From assembly GCA_003229345.1 (NCBI GenBank), contig QIDN01000439.1:1-14002 (forward strand): a DNA stretch of 14,002 nucleotides, given 5' to 3'. The DNA comes from Nitrospirota bacterium. GTDB taxonomy: Bacteria; Nitrospinota; Nitrospinia; Nitrospinales; Nitrospinaceae. Positions 7,469 through 14,002 of this stretch are shown here, piece after piece. A program made the position numbers and the translations under genes. The notes beneath the pieces are model-generated. The model was not told where the DNA came from, did not search any database, and saw nothing but the letters and a program-made list of their open reading frames with translations. Each line of letters opens with the position of its first letter. Positions within the stretch are counted from its first letter, which is position 1.

Positions 7469-8395
7469 ATGAGCCCTTCCACAAACTGGCTGAACCGAAT
7501 CAAGGGAGAAATCCGTTACGACGAGCCCATCGCCCATCATACCTCTCTGCGCGTTGGAGGCCCGGCGGATATATTCATCGTCCCCGAGGATGTGTCGGAC
7601 CTGCAACTCATTTTCAAAAATCATGGAGACATGCCGTTATTCATACTGGGAGAAGGCACGAACCTCATCATGAACGACAAAGGTTTCCGGGGCATCGTCA
7701 TCTCCACCAAAAACCGCTTCAAGGAAATCGAGCCTCCCGTGTTTTTCAAAAACACAGCGGGCGAAGAAGGTGCCGTGATCACTGCGGGCGCCGCCACCAA
7801 GATGTCTTATCTGGTCAAAAATCTTGCGAAATATTCTCTGACCGGACTGGAAAACCTGGTGGGCATTCCCGGTTCTCTCGGCGGTGCGGTGTTCATGAAC
7901 GCCGGAGCGGACGGCACGGAAATCTGCGATGTGATTCGCAGCGTCACCCGCGTTACTGCGGAAGGCGACCTGGAAACTCTGAAAAAATCAGAACTGAAAT
8001 TCGAGTACCGCAAAACCACCTTCCCCACGAAAGGCGGCATCATCGTATCCGCGGAACTGGAATTGAAAAAAGGCGACCACACGGAAATCCAAAACACCAT
8101 CGATAGTCATCTGGTCCGCCGCAAAAGCAAACAACCGCTGTCTCTGCCCAATTCGGGTTCGGTGTTTAAAAATCCGGAAGGCGACGCCGCAGGCCGCCTC
8201 ATTGAGGAAGCGGGATTGAAAGGATTCAGTATTGGTAACGCCGGCGTATCGATCAAACACGCCAACTTCATCGTCAATAAAGGCGAGGCTACGGCTTCGG
8301 AAGTGATTGAAATTATCGAACATGTCCGGGACACGGTCTTGGAAAAAACCGGTGTGGGACTGGAAACCGAAGTGATTATCGTCGGCGAACGGTAA
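7469..8395 (+). CDS. murB: UDP-N-acetylenolpyruvoylglucosamine reductase
   Basis: MurB is the cytoplasmic FAD enzyme that reduces UDP-GlcNAc-enolpyruvate with NADPH to give UDP-MurNAc, the substrate of MurC. From the ATG at 7469 the protein has 308 residues, a usual length. The FAD-binding part has HTSLRVGGPADIF (24-36), GEGTNLI (61-67) and GIPGSLGGAVFMNAG (132-146). The C-terminal part has EYRKTTF (179-185), NSGSVFKNP (228-236), which holds the proton-donating serine, and the final Glu in GLETEV (297-302). The form without extra insertions suggests a type II MurB. The frame is open back to an ATG at 7337, but the extra 44 residues contain no Asp or Glu and match nothing expected, whereas MSPSTNWLNR directly precedes the normal family start. 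The ribosome site for 7469 (agaga) is modest, so the start is moderately certain. Confidence 0.92.
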   Translation: MSPSTNWLNRIKGEIRYDEPIAHHTSLRVGGPADIFIVPEDVSDLQLIFKNHGDMPLFILGEGTNLIMNDKGFRGIVISTKNRFKEIEPPVFFKNTAGEEGAVITAGAATKMSYLVKNLAKYSLTGLENLVGIPGSLGGAVFMNAGADGTEICDVIRSVTRVTAEGDLETLKKSELKFEYRKTTFPTKGGIIVSAELELKKGDHTEIQNTIDSHLVRRKSKQPLSLPNSGSVFKNPEGDAAGRLIEEAGLKGFSIGNAGVSIKHANFIVNKGEATASEVIEIIEHVRDTVLEKTGVGLETEVIIVGER

Positions 8396-8397
8396 AA

Positions 8398-8415
8398 GGC
8401 GTATTGGAGAACGCC
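8398..8415 (+). repeat. Small hairpin just after murB
   Basis: The arms ggcgt (8398-8402) and acgcc (8411-8415) flank an 8-base loop two bases after the murB stop. The stem is short and only aaaatttt follows about 10 bases later, so a terminator call would be weak. Confidence 0.35.
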
Positions 8416-8436
8416 GGGTTGAAAATTTTGATGAAC

Positions 8437-8507
8437 ATGGTCCGTTAGCAAAGGTACCCCTCCTTCCTTTGTCCCCGGCCCTTGGCCAAGGGCTGGGGGC
8501 GGACCGT
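8437..8507 (+). ncRNA. Possible three-way-junction structured element in the murB-ddl gap
   Basis: Three nested complementary arms fill this stretch. The outer stem pairs 8437-8444 with 8500-8507 (core ggtccg with cggacc, plus one A-T and one G-T pair). The first arm pairs caaagg (8449-8454) with cctttg (8466-8471) over an 11-base pyrimidine-rich loop. The second arm pairs 8473-8483 with 8488-8498 as an 11-pair GC-rich stem with one G-T pair and a ggcc loop. Only ttag (8445-8448) is left unpaired at the junction, apart from a possible further pair between 8472 and 8499. The element ends 12 bases before the ddl ribosome site. It may be a structured 5' leader or attenuator, or a DNA-level palindromic repeat (REP or MITE-like). 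No known RNA family is recognised. Confidence 0.5.
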
Positions 8508-8531
8508 TAAATTTGATGCAAGGACGAGCTT

Positions 8532-9452
8532 TTGAAGTCGTTAAAACAAAAAACGATCGGCGTGTTGATGGGAGGGCTCTCCCCGGAGCGGGAAGTTTCG
8601 TTGACTTCCGGGAAGGAGATCTTCAAAGCTATCCAGAGCAAAGGATTGAATGCAGAGATGATCGACGTAGACCACAATATCGGCGCCACCCTGGCGGAAC
8701 GAAAGATCGATTTGGCCTGCATCGCATTGCACGGCACCTGGGGTGAAGATGGCACGATCCAGGGGGTTTTGGAGTATCTCAAAATCCCTTACACCGGTTC
8801 GGGTGTTCTGGGAAGTGCCATCGCGTACAACAAGGTGGTGTCCAAGGAGATATTCACGGAACGCGGCATTCCCACGGCCCCGTATCAGGTGATCACCGCC
8901 GAAGATCGGGGCCAGATGAAAAGAACGCTGGATTTGCCGGTGGTGGTGAAACCCGCCGACCAGGGATCGAGCATCGGCGTCAGCATTGTCCAAACGGAAT
9001 CCCAATGGGAAACGGCGCTCGACGAAGCATTCGAGGTTTCGGAGGAGATCCTCATCGAACAATTTATCGAAGGCAAACTGTTGGCGGTAGGGATGAACGG
9101 ACCGCTACCCATGCCGATTGTGGAGATCGTCCCCAAGTCGGGTTTCTACGATTACGAAGCAAAATACACCGAGGGCAAAACAGACTATGTATGCCCGGCA
9201 CAATTGACCTCGAAGGAAGCGCAACGGTGCCGTGACGCATCGGTCCGGGTGTTCAAGGCTCTCAAGGGCCGGGGATTCCCGCGGGTGGATTTGATTCTGG
9301 ACAAGGGCATTCCTTACGCACTCGAAATGAACACCATACCGGGTATGACGCCGACCAGCCTGCTTCCCATGGCGGCGCGTCAGGCTGGTTTGGAATTCGA
9401 TGATCTGGTACTCGAAATCTTAAAACGAGCTCGGCTCGATTACAAAAACTAA
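8532..9452 (+). CDS. ddl: D-alanine--D-alanine ligase
   Basis: Ddl is a cytoplasmic ATP-grasp ligase that makes the D-Ala-D-Ala dipeptide used by MurF. The start is a TTG at 8532, the only usable start between the upstream in-frame TGA (8514-8516) and the conserved N-terminus, with aagga at 8520-8524 as ribosome site. The 306-residue product has GGLSPEREVS (14-23), HGTWGEDG (67-74), KPADQGSSIGV (140-150), FYDYEAKY (205-212) and the ATP/Mg site EMNTIPGMTPTS (265-276). The usual Glu in the G-x-E-L/F-T-V motif is not seen; the segment reads EGKLLAVGM (181-189). The 136-base gap ahead of it holds a strong predicted structure, so ddl may have its own control. The stop is 6 bases before ftsQ. Confidence 0.95.
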   Translation: MKSLKQKTIGVLMGGLSPEREVSLTSGKEIFKAIQSKGLNAEMIDVDHNIGATLAERKIDLACIALHGTWGEDGTIQGVLEYLKIPYTGSGVLGSAIAYNKVVSKEIFTERGIPTAPYQVITAEDRGQMKRTLDLPVVVKPADQGSSIGVSIVQTESQWETALDEAFEVSEEILIEQFIEGKLLAVGMNGPLPMPIVEIVPKSGFYDYEAKYTEGKTDYVCPAQLTSKEAQRCRDASVRVFKALKGRGFPRVDLILDKGIPYALEMNTIPGMTPTSLLPMAARQAGLEFDDLVLEILKRARLDYKN

Positions 9453-9458
9453 AACACG

Positions 9459-10370
9459 ATGATGAATTACACCTTAAATAAGCCTAAAGGATCTCGCCTC
9501 AACTGGGGAGAGGTCCATTCGCGCCAGCGAAAAAAAATCAAGCGTCCAAGCAAAGCTCTGAAAGGACGTAAAATCAAAAATCGCCAGACCGGTTTCCTGG
9601 ATCTCGCTAAAACCTGGCTGGATGTGGTCGCCAAGGCGGTTCTGGTCATGATCATGGGTTATGGGGCATTTCATGGATACCGGTACGTCACCACTGCGCC
9701 GCAGTTCGCTGTGGCACAAATCAATTTCTCCGGCAACGAGAAGGTCAGCCTGCATACTCTGGAAAGCATGGCTCAGCCGCTGTTGGGTCAAAACATTTTC
9801 CAGCTCGACTTGCAGTCCATCACCGAACAGTTCAAGGCTAACCCATGGATTGAAAATGTTTCCGCCGTACGCCGACTGCCACGGGGAATCCGCATTCAGG
9901 TTCAGGAGCGAACTCCGTTCGCACGTATCCAGCTGGACAAAACTTATTTGATGGATCACTACGGAGTATTGATCGTTCCCGACAATAAAGAATACGGCAC
10001 CCTCCCTCTGATCACGGGAGTGAAAGTACACGGAGTGGAGCTGGGCAACGAAATTCCGGTAGCGGGAATCGTACCGGGATTGCAGGCCATGCATTTCATG
10101 AACCAACTGGGTGCGTTCAAGGACGACCCCATTCAGAAATTTCATATGTCCAGTCCACTCAAGCTGGTATTCACCACCCAGACCCGGGGAATCGATATCT
10201 ATCTGGCGGTGGACCGGATTCAGGAAGGTTTTGAAAATTTAAAACTAATACTCGACGCCATGGATTCCAACCTTACCGGGATTCATTACATCGACCTGTC
10301 CTTCAAGGACAAGGTGGTGGTCAAGAAAAACCGGATGGAACCACGGCGCGGGATTGTACACAAGATTTAA
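9459..10370 (+). CDS. ftsQ: Cell division protein FtsQ (POTRA domain)
   Basis: FtsQ is a bitopic inner-membrane divisome protein that recruits or holds FtsL and FtsB at the septum. The 303-residue product has a long, very basic cytoplasmic N-terminus (residues 1-50, rich in Lys and Arg), one hydrophobic membrane segment at about 55-76, then a periplasmic POTRA domain starting near FAVAQINFSGNEKVS (83-97) and continuing to RIQVQERTPFARI (145-157). The remainder fits the FtsQ beta domain. Sequence conservation in this family is low, so its position between ddl and ftsA is an important part of the call. The start is ATG at 9459 or the next codon, ATG at 9462; no clear Shine-Dalgarno sequence is visible. 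Confidence 0.92.
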   Translation: MMNYTLNKPKGSRLNWGEVHSRQRKKIKRPSKALKGRKIKNRQTGFLDLAKTWLDVVAKAVLVMIMGYGAFHGYRYVTTAPQFAVAQINFSGNEKVSLHTLESMAQPLLGQNIFQLDLQSITEQFKANPWIENVSAVRRLPRGIRIQVQERTPFARIQLDKTYLMDHYGVLIVPDNKEYGTLPLITGVKVHGVELGNEIPVAGIVPGLQAMHFMNQLGAFKDDPIQKFHMSSPLKLVFTTQTRGIDIYLAVDRIQEGFENLKLILDAMDSNLTGIHYIDLSFKDKVVVKKNRMEPRRGIVHKI

Positions 10371-10394
10371 CCGTTTTTAGAAAAGGGGACACAC

Positions 10395-11627
10395 ATGTCC
10401 AAAAAACAAAACTATATTGTCGGCCTGGACATCGGCACAACCAAAATCTGTTGCATCATCGCGGAAGTGACGCCTCAGGGTGAGATCGAAATCATCGGTC
10501 TCGGCCAGTCGCCCTCCCGCGGCCTGCGCAAGGGTGTCGTGGTCAATATCGACGGCACGGTCGAATCGATCCGGAGCGCGGTCGAGGAAGCGGAGTTGAT
10601 GGCGGGAGCGGAGATTGATTCCGTTTTCGTGGGGATCGCCGGTGGCCACATCAAAAGCATGAACAGCCATGGCATCATCGCGGCGAAACATAAGGAGATC
10701 AACCACCACGATATAGACCGGGTCATCGAAGCCGCCAAGGCCATCGCTATTCCCCTGGACCGTGAGGTGATCCACGTCCTGCCGCAGGAATATATCGTGG
10801 ACAATCAGGACGGCATCAAAACGCCTCTCGGTATGGCGGGGATACGGCTGGAAGCCAAGGTGCATATCGTCACCGCCGCCGTCACCTCGGCGCAGAATAT
10901 CGTCAAATGCGTCAACAAGGCGGGGCTGGGTGTGCAGGACATCGTGCTGGAGCAACTTGCCTCCAGTGAAGCGGTGCTCTCCGCCGACGAAAAGGAACTG
11001 GGTGTGGCGTTGATCGATATCGGCGGCGGCACTTCGGACTTGGCGATTTTCTATCAGGGCGCAATCAAGCACACTTCGGTGCTGGCCATCGCGGGCGCAC
11101 AGGTGACCAACGATATTGCCATCGGCCTGCGCACCCCTAACGCCGAGGCGGAAAAAATCAAACACGCGCACGGGTGCGCTTATTCGAGCCTGATCAAACA
11201 CGACGACACGATTGAAATCTCCACCGTGGGCGGACGAAGCACGCTCAAGGTGTCGCGACAGATTCTGAGTGAAATCATCGAAGCGCGCATCCGGGAAATG
11301 TTTGAAATGCTCAACCACGAAATCCAGACATCCGGATTCCAGGATAATATTTCATCCGGTATCGTTATTACCGGAGGATCGGCCTGCATAGAAGGCATGG
11401 CGGACCTCGCTGAGGAGGTATTCCAAGTACCCGTCCGCATCGGCACGCCCATGGGTCTGGGCGGCTTGGTGGATGTGGTGACCAGCCCGATCTACGCCAC
11501 CAGCACGGGCCTGATTCATTACGGCGAAAAAAGTTACAAGGCGGGCCGCAACATGGACCTGCAAGGCAGAAACCTATTTGAAAAAATATTCAGCCGCATG
11601 AAGGGCTGGACGGAAGAATTCTTTTAG
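10395..11627 (+). CDS. ftsA: Cell division protein FtsA (actin-like FtsZ membrane tether)
   Basis: FtsA is an actin-like ATPase that anchors FtsZ filaments to the cytoplasmic membrane and passes signals to the later divisome. The 410-residue product has the phosphate 1 motif LDIGTTK (11-17), the FtsA-specific 1C region around GLRKGVVVNIDGTVESIR (43-60), phosphate 2 IDIGGGTSDL (207-216) and the adenosine motif ITGGSACIEGM (325-335). The C-terminus NLFEKIFSRMKGWTEEFF (393-410) can form the amphipathic helix that serves as the membrane targeting sequence. The ATG follows aaagggg, a fair ribosome site. ftsZ follows after 17 bases, the usual pairing. Confidence 0.97.
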   Translation: MSKKQNYIVGLDIGTTKICCIIAEVTPQGEIEIIGLGQSPSRGLRKGVVVNIDGTVESIRSAVEEAELMAGAEIDSVFVGIAGGHIKSMNSHGIIAAKHKEINHHDIDRVIEAAKAIAIPLDREVIHVLPQEYIVDNQDGIKTPLGMAGIRLEAKVHIVTAAVTSAQNIVKCVNKAGLGVQDIVLEQLASSEAVLSADEKELGVALIDIGGGTSDLAIFYQGAIKHTSVLAIAGAQVTNDIAIGLRTPNAEAEKIKHAHGCAYSSLIKHDDTIEISTVGGRSTLKVSRQILSEIIEARIREMFEMLNHEIQTSGFQDNISSGIVITGGSACIEGMADLAEEVFQVPVRIGTPMGLGGLVDVVTSPIYATSTGLIHYGEKSYKAGRNMDLQGRNLFEKIFSRMKGWTEEFF

Positions 11628-11632
11628 TCACC

Positions 11633-11639
11633 AAGGAGG
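11633..11639 (+). promoter_or_regulatory. Strong ribosome binding site of ftsZ
   Basis: The sequence aaggagg is a full match to the anti-Shine-Dalgarno core and lies 5 bases before the ftsZ ATG. It is the best ribosome site in the window, in keeping with the high FtsZ level cells need compared with FtsA. Confidence 0.85.
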
Positions 11640-11644
11640 AAACA

Positions 11645-12829
11645 ATGGGCATGATCGAATTTGAACCAACCAATGATTATTCGGCAAACATCAAAGTCAT
11701 CGGAGTCGGCGGGGGCGGCGGCAACGCAGTCAACGCCATGGTACGTTCCAATATCCAGGGCGTGGAGTTTATCCAAGCCAATACCGATATCCAAACACTG
11801 GACGCATCTCCCTGCCAGCACAAAATCCGGGTAGGAACGGAATTGACCCGCGGCCTCGGCGCCGGGTCCAATCCCGAGATTGGGAGAATGGCGGCCGAGG
11901 AAAGCCGCGAACATTTGCACGACGTGCTGGAAGGCTCGGACATGGTCTTCCTCACCGCCGGCATGGGTGGAGGCACCGGTACCGGCGCCACGCCCGTCAT
12001 CGCGGAAATCGCGCGGGAAGTGGGAGCACTCACCGTCGGCGTGGTCACCAAGCCGTTTATGTTTGAAGGCAGCCGGCGGCAAAAGCAGGCGGAAGAAGGC
12101 ATTGAGGAATTGAAGGAAGCGGTCGACACCCTGATCGTCATTCCCAACCAGAAACTGCTGAGCTTCATCGGCAAGCAAACTTCACTGAGCACCGCGTTCT
12201 CACAGGTCGACGACATTCTGCGTCAGGCGGTTTGCAGTATCTCCGATTTGATTGTGATTCCGGGATTGATCAATCTCGACTTCGCGGATGTCAAAACCAT
12301 CATGTGCGGCATGGGCAAAGCGTTGATGGGCGGCGGCATCGCCTCCGGCGAAAACCGGGCCATCGAGGCGGCCCAACGTGCCATCTCCAGCCCTCTGCTG
12401 GACGAAGCATCGGTCGAAGGCGCTCGTGGCATTCTCATCAACATCACCGGCGGTGAAGACCTCACTCTGCACGATGTCAACGAGGCAGCCATGCTGATCC
12501 AGAAAAACGCTCATGAAGATGCGCATATCATCTTTGGCGCGGTGGTGGACAAATCCATGAAAGAGGACATGCGCGTGACGGTGATCGCCACCGGGTTCGA
12601 GAAGGAAGAACGCCAACGGCTCTTTCTCGCGCCACAGGAGCCTAACACCATTCCTATGAGAAAGGTGGTGAACGGGCCAGATGTGGAAATGGATCTGGAA
12701 AGTCACCCCGCGTACCAACAGGAAAGCTTGAAGGAGCTGGCGGATATTATCCGGAAAGAGTCTCCGGAAACGATATCCAACAGTTCAAATTTCGATATCC
12801 CGACGTTCCTGCGGAAACACGCCGATTGA
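11645..12829 (+). CDS. ftsZ: Cell division GTPase FtsZ
   Basis: FtsZ is the tubulin-like GTPase that polymerises into the Z ring at midcell. The 394-residue product has GVGGGGGNAVN (20-30), the tubulin signature GGGTGTG (108-114), GLGAGSNPEIG (70-80) and the synergy (T7) loop NLDFADVKT (210-218) with its catalytic acidic residues. The globular domain ends near 320. After a linker of about 60 residues comes the conserved C-terminal peptide DIPTFLRK (384-391), the docking site for FtsA and other partners. The ATG at 11645 is fixed by a strong ribosome site. All functional motifs look intact. This is the last gene of the cluster, and a hairpin follows the stop. Confidence 0.98.
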   Translation: MGMIEFEPTNDYSANIKVIGVGGGGGNAVNAMVRSNIQGVEFIQANTDIQTLDASPCQHKIRVGTELTRGLGAGSNPEIGRMAAEESREHLHDVLEGSDMVFLTAGMGGGTGTGATPVIAEIAREVGALTVGVVTKPFMFEGSRRQKQAEEGIEELKEAVDTLIVIPNQKLLSFIGKQTSLSTAFSQVDDILRQAVCSISDLIVIPGLINLDFADVKTIMCGMGKALMGGGIASGENRAIEAAQRAISSPLLDEASVEGARGILINITGGEDLTLHDVNEAAMLIQKNAHEDAHIIFGAVVDKSMKEDMRVTVIATGFEKEERQRLFLAPQEPNTIPMRKVVNGPDVEMDLESHPAYQQESLKELADIIRKESPETISNSSNFDIPTFLRKHAD

Positions 12830-12844
12830 TTCGCAGGTTCGCCC

Positions 12845-12886
12845 AGAGAGGAGAGGGAGCCGGTCTTCCGGTTTCCTCCCCTCCCT
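12845..12886. terminator. Hairpin terminator between ftsZ and the convergent DUF547 gene
   Basis: A long imperfect hairpin forms around a tctt loop (12864-12867). The stem opens with ccgg/ccgg and continues outward with purine-rich 12845-12859 pairing to pyrimidine-rich 12872-12886, with two A-C mismatches and two or three G-T pairs. It starts 15 bases after the ftsZ stop and lies just past the 3' end of the convergent gene, so it can serve both directions. The T-tract is weak (cctttaattcc), so it may work as a bidirectional barrier rather than a textbook intrinsic terminator. Confidence 0.6.
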
Positions 12887-12889
12887 CCT

Positions 12890-13669
12890 TTAATTCCTCT
12901 TATTCAAATCCCAGTTGTACTCCAGGTAGGAAACTTTGTGGTATCCCTTTTTAAGATAGGGCCGGTATTCCCTCGGCGCGTAACGGAAGAGGAAAGCAAG
13001 GGTTCCACCCCTTGACTCAAAATCGTCTTCAAACCAGTCGAAAATTTTTGAGAGGGTAATGCGCCCGCTGGCGCGGTCAACATTAAGGCCCTTGCCTGGG
13101 TTGGCGAGAAAACGTTTGAACTGATCGTCGAGTTGCGCGTCCAGACGGTCCGTCCTGTAGGCCTCCCTGCGCAGGTCGGGACAACTCACCGAAGCACAGA
13201 CGATGGCGGTATGAATGCGCGGATCCCCCATCTTCCGTAAAATTTCGTGCTCGATTTCGTCCAGGGTGACCTCCTTACCGCCGACCACCCCCACGGTTTT
13301 CTTCCAGACTGATCCGGAAATCCCCCCGACATCTTTTATGCTGTTCACCGGGTAATGATCCACCACCATTTTGACCGCCATGATGTTGTAGACATTGATC
13401 CAGAAGCACCGTTTATCCTTCTCGCTTTTCAGCTTTGAGGGAGAAAAGGTTTTCAATTCATGAATCAGCTTCGCATACGCCGGATCTTTCTTGATAGCGG
13501 GATAATCGACCCCGGCGAGCCGCACACCGGCGATCGTTGTCGGTCCCACATGCTTTTTCACCAAGGCATCCCATCCGCTGAAATCGAAGGCCCAGGCCGA
13601 GGACGGCGCCAGCACCATACAAACGACCAGTACCCAGAACTTTTTAAAGAAGATACGTTTCATGGACAT
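12890..13669 (-). CDS. Secreted DUF547 family protein
   Basis: This is a 259-residue protein of the uncharacterised DUF547 family, likely exported. The N-terminus MSMKRIFFKKFWVLVVCMVLAPSSAWA is a clear signal peptide with a probable cleavage after AWA (residue 27). Family blocks follow: RCFWINVYNIMAVK (87-100), DEIEHEILR (137-145), the Cys-rich HTAIVCASVSCPDLR (153-167), LSKIFDWFEDDF (206-217) and the C-terminal YLEYNWDLN (248-256). The frame is open to an ATG at 13717, but the start at 13669 has aagga 7 bases upstream and puts the signal peptide at the N-terminus. The conserved Cys and His residues could form an active or metal site, but no reaction is known to me. It converges on ftsZ and is not part of the dcw pathway as far as the sequence shows. 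Confidence 0.9.
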   Translation of the reverse strand: MSMKRIFFKKFWVLVVCMVLAPSSAWAFDFSGWDALVKKHVGPTTIAGVRLAGVDYPAIKKDPAYAKLIHELKTFSPSKLKSEKDKRCFWINVYNIMAVKMVVDHYPVNSIKDVGGISGSVWKKTVGVVGGKEVTLDEIEHEILRKMGDPRIHTAIVCASVSCPDLRREAYRTDRLDAQLDDQFKRFLANPGKGLNVDRASGRITLSKIFDWFEDDFESRGGTLAFLFRYAPREYRPYLKKGYHKVSYLEYNWDLNKRN

Positions 13670-13815
13670 TTTCAAATCCTTTAACTGCATTTTAAAATTT
13701 ACACGGTATAATGACATGAATAATACTCCCAGGGCGAACGGTAATTTAATTCATATAAATTGTTCCCTGTTTAGTCCCTTCCGGCAGAGTTCCCTTACAC
13801 TTTTTTGATAGCCGC
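13670..13815. promoter_or_regulatory. Divergent intergenic region between DUF547 and HAD genes
   Basis: This AT-rich stretch separates two divergent genes and should hold both promoters. On the + strand a perfect tataat at 13707-13712 could be a -10 box for the HAD gene, but no good -35 box lies 16-18 bases upstream. On the - strand no convincing promoter was found. The heptamer gttccct occurs twice, at 13762-13768 and 13789-13795, and could be part of an operator. No gene is seen in it. Confidence 0.35.
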
Positions 13816-14002
13816 ATGAACCCCGACCCCAAAGAATTGCTCTACGTTTCCGATCTGGACGGCACCCTGCTGGACATGCACGGCAATTTCCCCCGCGCCT
13901 GGGTGGATCGCCTGAACCGCATGATCGACCGCGGCCTCAAGTTCACCATCGCCACGGCCCGCAATTACGATTCGGCGCATCCCATTTTACACGAGGTGAA
14001 CC
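13816..14002 (+). CDS. HAD-superfamily phosphatase (Cof-like), 3' end cut by window
   Basis: The first 62 codons of a haloacid dehalogenase-type hydrolase are visible, and the frame is open to the right edge. Motif I is VSDLDGTLLD (11-20), with the nucleophile Asp13 and the acid/base Asp15. Motif II is probably the Thr of FTIATARN (43-50). The spacing between motifs, with no cap domain in between, and the ATAR wording fit the Cof/type IIB branch, which includes sugar and nucleotide phosphatases. The substrate cannot be told from this part. The ATG at 13816 lacks a clear ribosome site but is well placed relative to motif I. The gene is divergent from the DUF547 gene. Confidence 0.85.
   Translation, partial: MNPDPKELLYVSDLDGTLLDMHGNFPRAWVDRLNRMIDRGLKFTIATARNYDSAHPILHEVN

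Noticed and set aside
7351..8106. A 251-codon open frame over murB in another phase
   Set aside because: Its product is Arg, His and Gly-rich with no motif, and murB motifs are all in the other frame.
10377..11318. A 313-codon open frame on the - strand opposite ftsA
   Set aside because: It is the antisense shadow of ftsA, has no recognisable motif, and ftsA is unambiguous.
13670..13717. Longer N-terminus for the DUF547 protein from the ATG at 13717
   Set aside because: It would bury the signal peptide behind 16 extra residues, while the ATG at 13669 has a well spaced aagga ribosome site.
1..14002. Genome-wide stop codon reassignment (UGA as Gly or UAG as an amino acid)
   Set aside because: TGA ends ftsW, murG and ftsZ, and TAG ends murF and ftsA, at the expected protein ends and just before the next start or gap. 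Reading through them would give unrelated tails.

Overview
The window is most of a division and cell wall (dcw) cluster on the + strand, followed by two unrelated genes. The order is murF (5'-truncated by the window edge), mraY, murD, ftsW, murG, murC, murB, ddl, ftsQ, ftsA, ftsZ, then a convergent DUF547 gene on the - strand, and the start of a HAD-family phosphatase gene on the + strand at the right edge. The protein families, the ftsQ-ftsA-ftsZ end and the moderately GC-rich coding sequence point to a Gram-negative-type bacterium. The gene order and protein style would suit Nitrospinota or a deltaproteobacterial-like lineage, but this is a weak inference and no marker here fixes the taxon.

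Bases 2 to 8395 encode the cytoplasmic and membrane steps of peptidoglycan precursor synthesis. MurB, MurC, MurD and MurF build UDP-MurNAc-pentapeptide, MraY and MurG make lipid I and lipid II, and FtsW polymerises lipid II at the septum. Ddl (8532-9452) makes the D-Ala-D-Ala that MurF adds. FtsQ, FtsA and FtsZ (9459-12829) are the divisome anchor, the membrane tether and the constricting ring. Most junctions are 3 to 24 bases long, so the genes look co-transcribed. The exceptions are murD-ftsW (55 bases), murG-murC (41), murC-murB (about 135 with the preferred murB start) and murB-ddl (136). An imperfect hairpin just after ftsZ (12845-12886) separates the cluster from the convergent DUF547 gene.

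The most striking feature is that two essential ligase genes are each interrupted by an in-frame stop: murD by TAG at 3055-3057 and murC by TGA at 7151-7153. In both, the reading frame resumes immediately and encodes the expected remainder of the protein. TAG and TGA both serve as genuine terminators elsewhere in the window, so simple codon reassignment is unlikely. Sequence error, recent mutation or readthrough remain possible.

The second striking feature is a compact, potentially three-way-junction structure (8437-8507) between murB and ddl, ending shortly before the ddl ribosome binding site. It is either a structured leader RNA or a dispersed palindromic repeat. No CRISPR array, insertion sequence, tRNA, rRNA or recognisable defence or mobile system was seen.
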